The notes under the pieces were generated by a model. That model saw only the letters and a program-made list of their open reading frames with translations, searched no databases and was not told the DNA's origin. From Flammeovirga sp. SJP92 (GTDB taxonomy: Bacteria; Bacteroidota; Bacteroidia; Cytophagales; Flammeovirgaceae): a DNA stretch of 64,000 bases. Of the stretch, positions 7,952 to 15,237 are shown one piece after another. Where the stretch lies: positions 1 through 64,000 of the forward strand of contig NZ_LQAQ01000099.1 of NCBI RefSeq assembly GCF_001583495.1. The letters are read 5' to 3'. Both the position numbers and the translations under genes were made by a program. Every line of letters begins with the position of its first letter. Within the stretch, counting starts at the first letter, position 1.

Positions 7952-8557
7952 TTAAACGCCTTCCGCTACTACTTCTTTCACTTGAGGAACCATTCTTTTC
8001 AGTAAGTTCTCAATGCTCATTTTAAGTGTGAAAGTAGAAGAAGGGCAACCAGAACATGCACCTTGAAGTAATACTTTTACGATTCCAGTTTCTTCATCAA
8101 AAGAGTGGAATTTGATAGCACCACCATCCATTTCAACGGCTGGCTTGATGTACTCATCTAAAACACCTCTGATTTTTTTGATGGCTTCAGACTCGGCCTT
8201 TTCTACGATAGTCTCATCAATATTCTCGAAGATTGGCTTTTCAGCTTCGAAATACTCCAATAAGAACTCTTTGAACTTAGGAATGATTTCGATCCAGTCT
8301 GTACTTCCCTCCTTTTTTGTAATTGTGATAAAATTACTCATATAGAAGATACGCTCTACTTCCTCAAACTTTTCGAAAAGCTCTTTTGCTAAAGGAGAAA
8401 CCTCTGCTTCTTCGATGCTTGGGAAATCATAGCTCTCACCACCTTTCAATAACATAAAACTCAACATGAATTTCATGGAATTCGGGTTAGGGTTCGCTTC
8501 TGTATATATCGTTATATTTTGCTTTGGACGTCCTGCTTGTTGTGTTGAATTTTCCAT
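7952..8557 (-). CDS. Nfu/NifU-type iron-sulfur cluster scaffold protein
   Basis: 201 aa from ATG at 8557; a longer frame to 8623 would run through the promoter (a TATATTTG -7 element sits at 8586-8579 on the minus strand) and is rejected. Residues about 20-105 are the Nfu N-terminal domain (ITIYTEANPNPNSMKFML and FYMSNFITITK). Residues about 120-195 are the NifU C-terminal domain with the cluster-binding CSGC motif in LLQGACSGCPSSTFTLK. The protein assembles and delivers 4Fe-4S clusters to apo-enzymes in the cytoplasm. It is divergent from lipoyl synthase, a radical SAM enzyme that depends on Fe-S supply; Nfu proteins are known to restore the LipA auxiliary cluster, so the neighbourhood is functionally sensible. 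Confidence 0.92.
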   Translation of the reverse strand: MENSTQQAGRPKQNITIYTEANPNPNSMKFMLSFMLLKGGESYDFPSIEEAEVSPLAKELFEKFEEVERIFYMSNFITITKKEGSTDWIEIIPKFKEFLLEYFEAEKPIFENIDETIVEKAESEAIKKIRGVLDEYIKPAVEMDGGAIKFHSFDEETGIVKVLLQGACSGCPSSTFTLKMSIENLLKRMVPQVKEVVAEGV

Positions 8558-8728
8558 CGTGATTGATTTTTTTATGATCAAATATATTTTGTGTGTAATC
8601 ACAATATTTGGCAAAACAAACATTTAGCAGATTCTTATCAAAAGAAATAGGGAAAACAAACAGCTTTTTCAGTCAAAATTAACAATTCGACCTCCAAAAA
8701 GAGGAAATATATTGAATTAGTGACATGA

Positions 8729-8760
8729 TTTCATAATTCTGAAACAAGTTTGTAACTTTG
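8729..8760 (+). promoter_or_regulatory. Candidate lipA promoter
   Basis: TAACTTTG at 8753-8760 matches the Bacteroidota -7 consensus TAnnTTTG; a near-consensus TTTC at 8729-8732 lies 20 nt upstream where TTTG is expected. The predicted leader to the lipA ATG is about 45 nt. Confidence 0.5.
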
Positions 8761-8810
8761 TCCTTGATTATGAGTTATTCTTGTAATCGAAAACGAAAAC
8801 GAGAAATTAA

Positions 8811-9701
8811 ATGATAGAACTACCAGTAATCTCTTCGGAGAAAAAAGAAAAGCCTCAACGTAGGCCGGATTGGTTGCGTGTAAAACTACCTATCGGGAAG
8901 GAATATGCTAAAGTGCGTAAATTGGTAGATCAGCATAAGTTGAATACTATTTGCCAAAGCGGTAACTGCCCGAACATGGGGGAATGCTGGGGTGAAGGTA
9001 CAGCTACTTTCATGATTTTAGGAAATATATGTACTCGTGGATGTTCTTTCTGTGCAGTAGCAACAGGTAGACCAACCGAATACGATGCAGAAGAGCCCAA
9101 ACGTGTTGCGGATGCAATCCACAAAATGCAGGTAAAGCATGCCGTAATTACTTCTGTAAACAGAGATGAGCTAAAGGACAGAGGTGCTGAAATTTGGTAC
9201 CAAACTGTAGTAGAAACGAAGAAGCTCAATCCGGAAACAACTATTGAAACGCTAATCCCTGATACAAGAAAAAACTGGGATGCGTTGTATAGAATGATGG
9301 AAGGTGGTCAGGAAGTGATTTCACACAATATGGAAACAGTGAAAGAACTTTACAGAGCCGTTCGTCCTCAAGCAAAATACGATCGTTCTTTAGAGCATAT
9401 CAAAAGAATTGTGGATGCTGGCCGTCGTGCTAAAACAGGTATCATGCTTGGTTTAGGAGAAACAGACGAGATGGTATTCAGAATCATGGACGACCTTGCA
9501 GAAAGAGGCTTGCATGTAATGACTTTAGGTCAATACTTACAGCCTACTAAAATGCACCATGAGGTAATTGAGTACATCCACCCAGACAAGTTTGAGATGT
9601 ACAGAGAAGAAGGTTTAAAAAGAGGTATCAAATACGTTGAGTCGAGCCCATTAGTACGTTCATCATACCATGCTGAGCGTCACGTAAATGTGCCGATTTA
9701 A
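8811..9701 (+). CDS. lipA: Lipoyl synthase
   Basis: 296 aa, normal family length. It has both cysteine sets: the auxiliary cluster motif [12 protein letters not shown] (C-x4-C-x5-C) and the radical [11 protein letters not shown] (CxxxCxxC), plus the C-terminal [11 protein letters not shown] with the conserved Arg-Ser-Ser-Tyr that ligates the auxiliary cluster. LipA inserts two sulfurs at C6 and C8 of the octanoyl group on E2/GcvH domains, sacrificing its auxiliary 4Fe-4S cluster. It starts at ATG 8811. It is divergent from the Nfu scaffold gene and ends in a clear terminator, so it is a single-gene transcript. Confidence 0.97.
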   Translation: MIELPVISSEKKEKPQRRPDWLRVKLPIGKEYAKVRKLVDQHKLNTICQSGNCPNMGECWGEGTATFMILGNICTRGCSFCAVATGRPTEYDAEEPKRVADAIHKMQVKHAVITSVNRDELKDRGAEIWYQTVVETKKLNPETTIETLIPDTRKNWDALYRMMEGGQEVISHNMETVKELYRAVRPQAKYDRSLEHIKRIVDAGRRAKTGIMLGLGETDEMVFRIMDDLAERGLHVMTLGQYLQPTKMHHEVIEYIHPDKFEMYREEGLKRGIKYVESSPLVRSSYHAERHVNVPI

Positions 9702-9725
9702 TTCAAATGACATAAACTTTTTCAC

Positions 9726-9760
9726 AATGGCTTTGTTATATTCGATTTAACAAAGCCATT
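9726..9760 (+). terminator. lipA terminator
   Basis: A 13-bp perfect stem (9726-9738 with 9748-9760), 9-nt loop, then ATTTTT. It lies 25 nt after the lipA stop and just before the b5-like gene. Confidence 0.85.
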
Positions 9761-9772
9761 ATTTTTATCCTT

Positions 9773-10003
9773 ATGGAAAAATATACAAAACAACAGTTAG
9801 CGTTGAGAAACGGTCAGGACAAAGAGGAGATCTGGGTAGCTTTTGAAGGGAAAATCTATGATATGACCAAATCAAGGTTGTGGAGAGATGGAAAGCACTA
9901 TCAGCACTGGGCAGGGCAAGACCTGACACCAGAAATGAAAGACGCTCCTCATACTGCTTTTGTTTTCGACAAATTTGAGCCAATCGCAGAATTGGAAGAC
10001 TAA
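9773..10003 (+). CDS. Small cytochrome b5-like haem/steroid-binding domain protein
   Basis: 76 aa. KYTKQQLALRNGQDKEEIWVAFEGKIYDMTKSRLW and GKHYQHWAGQDLTPEM match the single-domain cytochrome b5-like family of bacteria (COG4892-type): E/V-WVA--GKVYDVT and a haem-binding His in the H-x-x-x-G-x-D-L segment, with a second His in DAPHTA. No signal peptide, so it is cytoplasmic. Its role is unknown, perhaps small-molecule or haem binding. The next gene begins 1 bp after its stop, so the two are translationally coupled; the link to a DMT transporter may be only operonic. Confidence 0.82.
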   Translation: MEKYTKQQLALRNGQDKEEIWVAFEGKIYDMTKSRLWRDGKHYQHWAGQDLTPEMKDAPHTAFVFDKFEPIAELED

Positions 10004-10004
10004 A

Positions 10005-10895
10005 ATGACTAAACTAACAAAACTTCATGCTCACCTCTTCTTGATGGGTGCGTCTGTAATTTATGGATGCAATTTTGTGATTTCTAAGCTGGCAATGCCT
10101 GCTTACATCACCCCTTACGCCTTTATTTTTTTAAGAATAACAGGTGGAGCAATTCTTTTTACGCTCTTACATCAATTTACTGTAAAAGAAAAAATCAAGG
10201 ATAAGAAAGATCTACCTCGGTTTTTAGCCGCAGCTATTTTTGGAGCCTGTATTAATCAATTATTATTCTTCGATGGACTATCTCAGACAAGTCCCATCAA
10301 TGCTTCTATTATTGTAGTTTCTTCTCCCGTAATAGTGCTTACACTGTCTTTTATTTTCTTAAAAGAGAAAGTGACTCCCTTGAAAATAACAGGGATAGCA
10401 ATGGGTTTTATAGGTGCAATTATGATGATAGGACTTAACGGAGTGGCTTTTCATTCAGGGTCTATGAAAGGTGACTTTATGGTTTTTGTCAATGCCGCAT
10501 TTTATAGTGTTTATTTGGTGGTTTCGAAACCTCTTTTGATAAAATATCATCCATTTACAGTAATGAAATGGGTATTTGTCATGGCTACACCTTTTGTAGC
10601 TGTAGCCACATGGTCAGACGTGCAAGCTACAGATTGGGAAGCTATTCCAGCATCTATTTGGATAGCAATCTCTTACGTGGTGGTGTGTACATCTTTCCTC
10701 GCTTATTTATTTTATGCTTTGGCAATGCGAGTAGTAAATGCATCAACAGCTAGTTTTTATATTTATTTTCAACCTATGGTTACAACAATTGTGGCTGTAT
10801 TAGTTTTAGATGAGTCAATAAAGGCAATGCAAGTGATTGCAGCTGCTTTTATTTTTATTGGGGTGTATTTGATTAGTGTGAAGAAAAAAAAGTAG
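10005..10895 (+). CDS. EamA/DMT-superfamily transporter
   Basis: 296 aa from ATG at 10005, directly after the TAA of the b5-like gene; the 45-nt longer frame would overlap that gene. It shows the EamA duplication: two five-helix halves, each starting around ...ASVIYGCNFVISKL and ...NAAFYSVYLVVSK, about ten hydrophobic segments in total, ending with IAAAFIFIGVYLIS and a basic tail. Members export or import amino acids, nucleosides or other metabolites across the inner membrane; the substrate is not predictable here. Confidence 0.88.
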   Translation: MTKLTKLHAHLFLMGASVIYGCNFVISKLAMPAYITPYAFIFLRITGGAILFTLLHQFTVKEKIKDKKDLPRFLAAAIFGACINQLLFFDGLSQTSPINASIIVVSSPVIVLTLSFIFLKEKVTPLKITGIAMGFIGAIMMIGLNGVAFHSGSMKGDFMVFVNAAFYSVYLVVSKPLLIKYHPFTVMKWVFVMATPFVAVATWSDVQATDWEAIPASIWIAISYVVVCTSFLAYLFYALAMRVVNASTASFYIYFQPMVTTIVAVLVLDESIKAMQVIAAAFIFIGVYLISVKKKK

Positions 10896-11254
10896 TTCAT
10901 ATTGAGTTGACTGACTTTATATTTTTAATAAAAGTTAAATAATATATTGTTGGTGGTGGCAAAAAGATAGTAAGTAGGTCTAAATAGCGAACACCAAAGA
11001 AAAGTATATAATCAATTCAATTCATGTTTAAACTTAAATAACTAAAACAGTAGGAGTATTAAGGCTATTTTTTAATGAAATTTGAAATTCGTTTTATAAT
11101 TGCTCTTAGTATGTAAAACCAATATTATACTTGAAGTAGATTTTATAAATTTCTAAGGTAAATAGCAAAAGCTATTCTATTTAAAAATAAACTAACTATC
11201 GAAATATAAATATTCCGTGATAATGAAAAGGGATATTTAGTAAACAGCTAACTA
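10896..11254. other. 359-bp AT-rich intergenic region upstream of the RiPP locus
   Basis: No ORF of note. A possible long-range stem TTGGTG/CACCAA (10950-10955 with 10992-10997) and a small hairpin AATAGC-AAAA-GCTATT (11161-11176) are visible. I find no full TTTG/TAnnTTTG promoter, although the promoter of the downstream operon must lie here. The region is markedly AT-rich, like the RiPP genes that follow. Confidence 0.4.
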
Positions 11255-13600
11255 ATGTTTAAAATAATTCAATTTATATTATTTACTTCAATAACAACGA
11301 ATTTTTTATACGCTCAATCCACGTTTGATGGGAAGGTAGTAAATGTAGAAAATGCTCCTGTTGAATATGCCAATATTGTATTGTTAAATGAGTCAGATAG
11401 TTCAATTATAAATGGAACATTTTCTGATTCTACTGGTTTTTTTAAAGTATCAAGTAATCTACCGAATGTAATTTTACAGGTAAGTTCAGTAGGTTACCTT
11501 ACAAAGACCATGAAAGTTGGTAATACGCACAACCTTGGAGAGGTAGTATTGTCTTTTGATCAAAAATTGAAGGAAGTAGTTGTAAGAGATCAGAATATTT
11601 TTGAGAAAAAAGAAGATAAATTTATTTTCCATGTGAGTGATTCTCCTTTAGAAAAAGAAAGTTCATCTATTGAGATGTTACAGAAAGTACCTATGATATG
11701 GGTAAATCATAACAATCAAATCTTATTAAGGCAAGAAGCTGCAACTATTCTTATAAATGGTCGAAGATTAAACTTAAAAGGAGATGCTTTAAGCGATTAT
11801 TTAAATAGTCTATTGACGAAGGATATAGATAGGATTGAGATCCAAACGAATAATTCGGCAGAAAACGATGGGGATATAACTGGTAGTGTTATTAATATAG
11901 TATTGAAAAAAGAAAGTGCTGGTTATAATCTAAACCTGAAAACTTATTATAGTACATATTTTAATAATTTGTATGATTTAAATAACTCTATGTCATTTAA
12001 TTATGCAAAAAGTAAATGGCAGTTTTATTTTACACTAGGACTAGTAAATGAATTAGGTAAAGAAGATTATAAATCTAACTTTTTGATTAAAGAGTCTTTA
12101 GAAAATCAAACTACTGAAGGTTATTATGATCATAAGATTAATAATAATGTTAATAGCAGACTTGGTACAATTTTTAAAATTTCACCTAAACAAGAAGCTG
12201 GTTTAGAATTTTATATTAAGGATGATAATTTAGGACTAAATAATAACAATAATCTTTTAATTTCTGATGTTAATAATATTCCAAAAGTGGAAGGGAAAAC
12301 CTATTCTACTTATGATATTTCGACTCAGATGGTAGATTTCATATTGAACTATAGTTTCAAGTTAGACACCTTGGGAAGCAAAGTTACATTCGTTGGTGAT
12401 TATATAAATCATACATATAATAATGATTTATTTAATTCATCGGAGTATGACTCGCCTGAATATGATGGTGTGGAAGATTTGAATAAGTCCAATAATTTAA
12501 CTGAAATGTATTCCATTCAATCTGATTTGAATAAAAAGTTTATAAGCGGATTAAACCTTTTAGTAGGTATAAAACATCTTTCGACTTTAAGAGATAATGT
12601 TTTAGATTCCAAGACTGTTATTGATGGACAATTTGTGCCTAATGAAAGAACTAACCATTCTAAAAATAAAGAATATATAAACTCTGCATATACTTCTATT
12701 GGTTATGCTTTAGATGAGAATTATATAAAAATTGGATTACGAGGTGAACATACACAATTTGAAAACAATGATCTGACCAATAGTTCAAAGGTAAATGGTA
12801 GTTATTTGACATGGCTTCCTTCTATATATTATTCTAGCAAGCTAAAGAACGACATATCTATTTCATTGAGTTATTCTAAAAGGTTGACAAGACCTTCCTT
12901 TAGAATATTAAATAATAACGTGAACAAGATTAATGATTATAGATATGATATTGGAAATCCTAACTTAACACCTGAATTGCTAGATAAGTATGAGTTTACT
13001 GTCTCGAAAAGAAATCATAATTTATCTTTTTACTTTAATCACAAGAAAGATGTAATTACAGGGTTGTGGAGTATGGAAAACGATATTGCTGTTCATCAAA
13101 ATGTGAATAATGGGACTACCCAGCAGTACGGTGTAGAATATAACTACAACAAAAAAATTACGGAGTGGTGGAAAATAAAACTGATAGGAGAACTTTTCGA
13201 AAGAAAAATAGTTAATCAAAATCTCAATCAAGCTACAGCATTTTTCTATATGTACAATGGCTTTTCATTGAATAAAACAATGTCTATTGATCTTTTTGGA
13301 AATTATATGTCCCCCTTTTTAAGCGGAACTTATTTTAATGCTGAAAACTACTCTTTAAATCTTATTATCAAGAAATCTTTTCTTAATAATAAGCTTAATA
13401 CAAGGCTCTATCTTACTGATATTTTGAATTCAATTAGAGTTAGAAATGAATCCGAGTTTCAAGATTCATACTTTGATTTCTATCAGAAAAAGAACACAAG
13501 AAGTATTGTATTATGGCTAAGCTATACTATTAACTCCAAGAATAAATCATCAAAGAAAAAACGTAACACTTCGAATAATCAGAATAAACATAGATTATAA
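11255..13600 (+). CDS. Outer-membrane beta-barrel protein with carboxypeptidase-regulatory-like N-domain
   Basis: 781 aa. Signal peptide 1-20 (ending LYAQ), then a CarboxypepD_reg-like beta domain (about 22-100: STFDGKVVNVENAPVEYANIVL), a plug-like domain (about 120-215: IEMLQKVPMIWVNHNNQILL, TILINGRRLNL, IDRIEIQTNNSAE) and a long barrel of the outer-membrane-protein type related to TonB-dependent receptors (PF14905-like). No clear N-terminal TonB box. Codon use is very AT-rich, like the three following genes. It sits 56 bp before the peptide precursor on the same strand, so it may be the outer-membrane passage or receptor for the peptide; that link is inferred from position only. Confidence 0.82.
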   Translation: MFKIIQFILFTSITTNFLYAQSTFDGKVVNVENAPVEYANIVLLNESDSSIINGTFSDSTGFFKVSSNLPNVILQVSSVGYLTKTMKVGNTHNLGEVVLSFDQKLKEVVVRDQNIFEKKEDKFIFHVSDSPLEKESSSIEMLQKVPMIWVNHNNQILLRQEAATILINGRRLNLKGDALSDYLNSLLTKDIDRIEIQTNNSAENDGDITGSVINIVLKKESAGYNLNLKTYYSTYFNNLYDLNNSMSFNYAKSKWQFYFTLGLVNELGKEDYKSNFLIKESLENQTTEGYYDHKINNNVNSRLGTIFKISPKQEAGLEFYIKDDNLGLNNNNNLLISDVNNIPKVEGKTYSTYDISTQMVDFILNYSFKLDTLGSKVTFVGDYINHTYNNDLFNSSEYDSPEYDGVEDLNKSNNLTEMYSIQSDLNKKFISGLNLLVGIKHLSTLRDNVLDSKTVIDGQFVPNERTNHSKNKEYINSAYTSIGYALDENYIKIGLRGEHTQFENNDLTNSSKVNGSYLTWLPSIYYSSKLKNDISISLSYSKRLTRPSFRILNNNVNKINDYRYDIGNPNLTPELLDKYEFTVSKRNHNLSFYFNHKKDVITGLWSMENDIAVHQNVNNGTTQQYGVEYNYNKKITEWWKIKLIGELFERKIVNQNLNQATAFFYMYNGFSLNKTMSIDLFGNYMSPFLSGTYFNAENYSLNLIIKKSFLNNKLNTRLYLTDILNSIRVRNESEFQDSYFDFYQKKNTRSIVLWLSYTINSKNKSSKKKRNTSNNQNKHRL

Positions 13601-13656
13601 TGGCGGAAACCGAAAAGCCAGCAATGAGTAGGTCATAACCAAATCATTTAATTAAA

Positions 13657-13842
13657 ATGAAATCTAAAAAAACGTTAGAACAACTTGCAAAAGAACTTTC
13701 CAAATTAGAAGAAAATCAATTAGGAAAATTGAAGGGTGGATTCGTAGCTTTTTCTTCTTTAAAAGCTAAAGAATTACCATCAACAGATTCTGTTTCTGTA
13801 TCAGTTTCAGGAAATTGTTCATGTTCATGTACATGTTCTTAA
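13657..13842 (+). CDS. RiPP precursor peptide with GG leader and Cys-x-Cys-x-Cys-x-Cys core
   Basis: 61 aa. Residues 1-28 look like the Bacteroidota double-glycine leader: basic start, amphipathic helix with repeated Leu/Glu (EQLAKELSKLEENQL) and GKLKGG at 23-28, the expected C39 cleavage point. The 33-residue core (from Phe29) has a Lys/Glu stretch, then SVSVSVSG, then NCSCSCTCS with cysteines at 54, 56, 58 and 60. The strict alternation of Cys and Ser/Thr is unusual. The next gene encodes a radical SAM/SPASM enzyme and the one after a C39 peptidase-ABC exporter, so the peptide is very likely modified, cleaved after Gly28 and exported. Modification chemistry (Cys thioethers to alpha or beta/gamma carbons, or another type) cannot be read from sequence. 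Confidence 0.85.
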   Translation: MKSKKTLEQLAKELSKLEENQLGKLKGGFVAFSSLKAKELPSTDSVSVSVSGNCSCSCTCS

Positions 13843-13848
13843 ATTAAA

Positions 13849-13913
13849 GCCATTTAACTAATTAATGGCCTAATTTCTAACTATTTCAATGGAGAAGTTT
13901 ATCTTCTCCATTG
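13849..13913 (+). promoter_or_regulatory. Two stem-loops between precursor and maturase genes (attenuator-like)
   Basis: Hairpin 1: GCCATT/AATGGC (13849-13854 with 13864-13869). Hairpin 2: a perfect 11-bp stem (13887-13897 with 13903-13913) with a TTTAT loop. Neither is followed by a real T-run, so they probably act as a partial terminator or 3' end protector, making more precursor than enzyme. That is common between a RiPP precursor gene and its maturase gene; the function here is inferred. Confidence 0.6.
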
Positions 13914-13935
13914 ATGTTCTATCAATTTATTTACT

Positions 13936-15237
13936 ATGCTATACAGCCAATTTAACTCTATACTTTCTTATAAAAACAACTATATATTGCATAATGCCTT
14001 CACTAACAAATTCATGTATCTTAATCCTCTTTTGAAAGAGTTGATTGAAGCGGCTAAGAATGAGGACAATTTGGAAGGCTTGAGGGAAATTCACCCTGAT
14101 TTCTATCAACAATTAGTGGAACTAGGATTCTTTGTAAAACAATCTGATAATGAGATAGAAAAAGTTAGACAAAGAATTGATGAAGTAAACTATAATGAAG
14201 AAGAATATTATTTGATAATCAATTCTACTATGAACTGTAATTTTGGTTGTTGGTATTGCTATGAAACTCACAAAAAAAACTCCCATATTTCAGATGCTTC
14301 ATTACAAAAAATAAAAAAGTTTATAGAAAATACCCTCGAAAAAAATAAGAAAATAACAAAATATACTATTCAGTTTTTTGGAGGAGAACCATTACTTGAT
14401 TACAAGAAAAGTGTATTGCCAATTATGGATTATGCTTTTAAAAAAGCTCAGCAAAGAGGTATTATATTATTATTAAATTTCACAACGAATGGTTATCTCA
14501 TTAGTGATGATATGATTCAGGATTTCTTAAAGTATAAGGTTAATGGTTTTCAAATCACTTTGGATGGAAATAGGGATGAACACGATAAAGTTCGTTTTGT
14601 TTCAAAGACCAAAGGATCATATGATAAAATCGTTGAGAATATTAAGAAGATAGTCCGTAATAAAATGTCAGTTGTATTGAGAATCAATTACACTGAGAAA
14701 AACCTTAAAGAATTAGATTTAGTTTTTGAAGACCTTGAAGATTTAGAATTAGAGTACAGGTCATTGATTACCTTCTCTTTGAATAAAGTATGGCAGGAGA
14801 GTAATAATAATTTAGGTGAAAAAGTTTCTACATTTTTATCCTTAGCTACAAATAAAGGATTTTCATTGCCAGATGCTTTATTATCTGATCGTGTTGAAAA
14901 TTCATGTTATGCTGATAAATTTAATCAGGCAACGATAAATTATGATGGGAATGTCTATAAATGCAATGCCAGAGATTTCACAGATGAGAATAAAGAAGGT
15001 ATACTAAATGATGAGGGAGTTGTTGAGTGGAATGAAAAGCGAACATTTAGAATGGAACATAAGCTTAAAAATAAAGCATGCCTTGAATGTAGAATATTAC
15101 CTATTTGTGGAGGAGGCTGTAGTCAAAATATGATAGAACACGTGGACAAAGATTATTGTGTAAATGATTTTGACGAGGCTAAAAAAGATGATATTATTTT
15201 AAGTATGTTTTTATCTGAAAATGTTGAGAAAATTTAA
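13936..15237 (+). CDS. Radical SAM/SPASM peptide maturase
   Basis: 433 aa. Residues 15-70 resemble a PqqD-like peptide-recognition fold (YILHNAFTNKFMYLN ... QLVELGFFV). The radical SAM cluster motif is C101-x3-C105-x2-C108 (CNFGCWYC), with FGGEP following. The C-terminal SPASM domain is complete: C324-x13-G-x4-C343, then C382-x2-C385-x5-C391-x3-C395, then C408, enough for two auxiliary 4Fe-4S clusters. Enzymes of this layout install thioether, C-C or other crosslinks on ribosomal peptides. The substrate is presumably the Cys-rich peptide encoded just upstream. The 3' end overlaps the exporter gene by 17 bp, so the two are translationally linked. Signs of a transferable cassette: the gene is more AT-rich than the flanking housekeeping genes. 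Confidence 0.92.
   Translation: MLYSQFNSILSYKNNYILHNAFTNKFMYLNPLLKELIEAAKNEDNLEGLREIHPDFYQQLVELGFFVKQSDNEIEKVRQRIDEVNYNEEEYYLIINSTMNCNFGCWYCYETHKKNSHISDASLQKIKKFIENTLEKNKKITKYTIQFFGGEPLLDYKKSVLPIMDYAFKKAQQRGIILLLNFTTNGYLISDDMIQDFLKYKVNGFQITLDGNRDEHDKVRFVSKTKGSYDKIVENIKKIVRNKMSVVLRINYTEKNLKELDLVFEDLEDLELEYRSLITFSLNKVWQESNNNLGEKVSTFLSLATNKGFSLPDALLSDRVENSCYADKFNQATINYDGNVYKCNARDFTDENKEGILNDEGVVEWNEKRTFRMEHKLKNKACLECRILPICGGGCSQNMIEHVDKDYCVNDFDEAKKDDIILSMFLSENVEKI

Noticed and set aside
8558-8623. 22-residue N-terminal extension of the Nfu protein
   Set aside because: It would cover a TATATTTG -7 element; the family starts near the ATG at 8557.
10951-13630. Shared TGGC...AAAA...AGTAGGTC motif at 10957-10980 and 13601-13633, flanking the barrel gene
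   Set aside because: Only an 8-mer and scattered bases match with different spacing; in AT-rich DNA this can be chance.
13887-13913. Full transcription terminator between RiPP precursor and maturase
   Set aside because: The hairpin has no T-run and the downstream genes have no visible promoter, so partial attenuation fits better.
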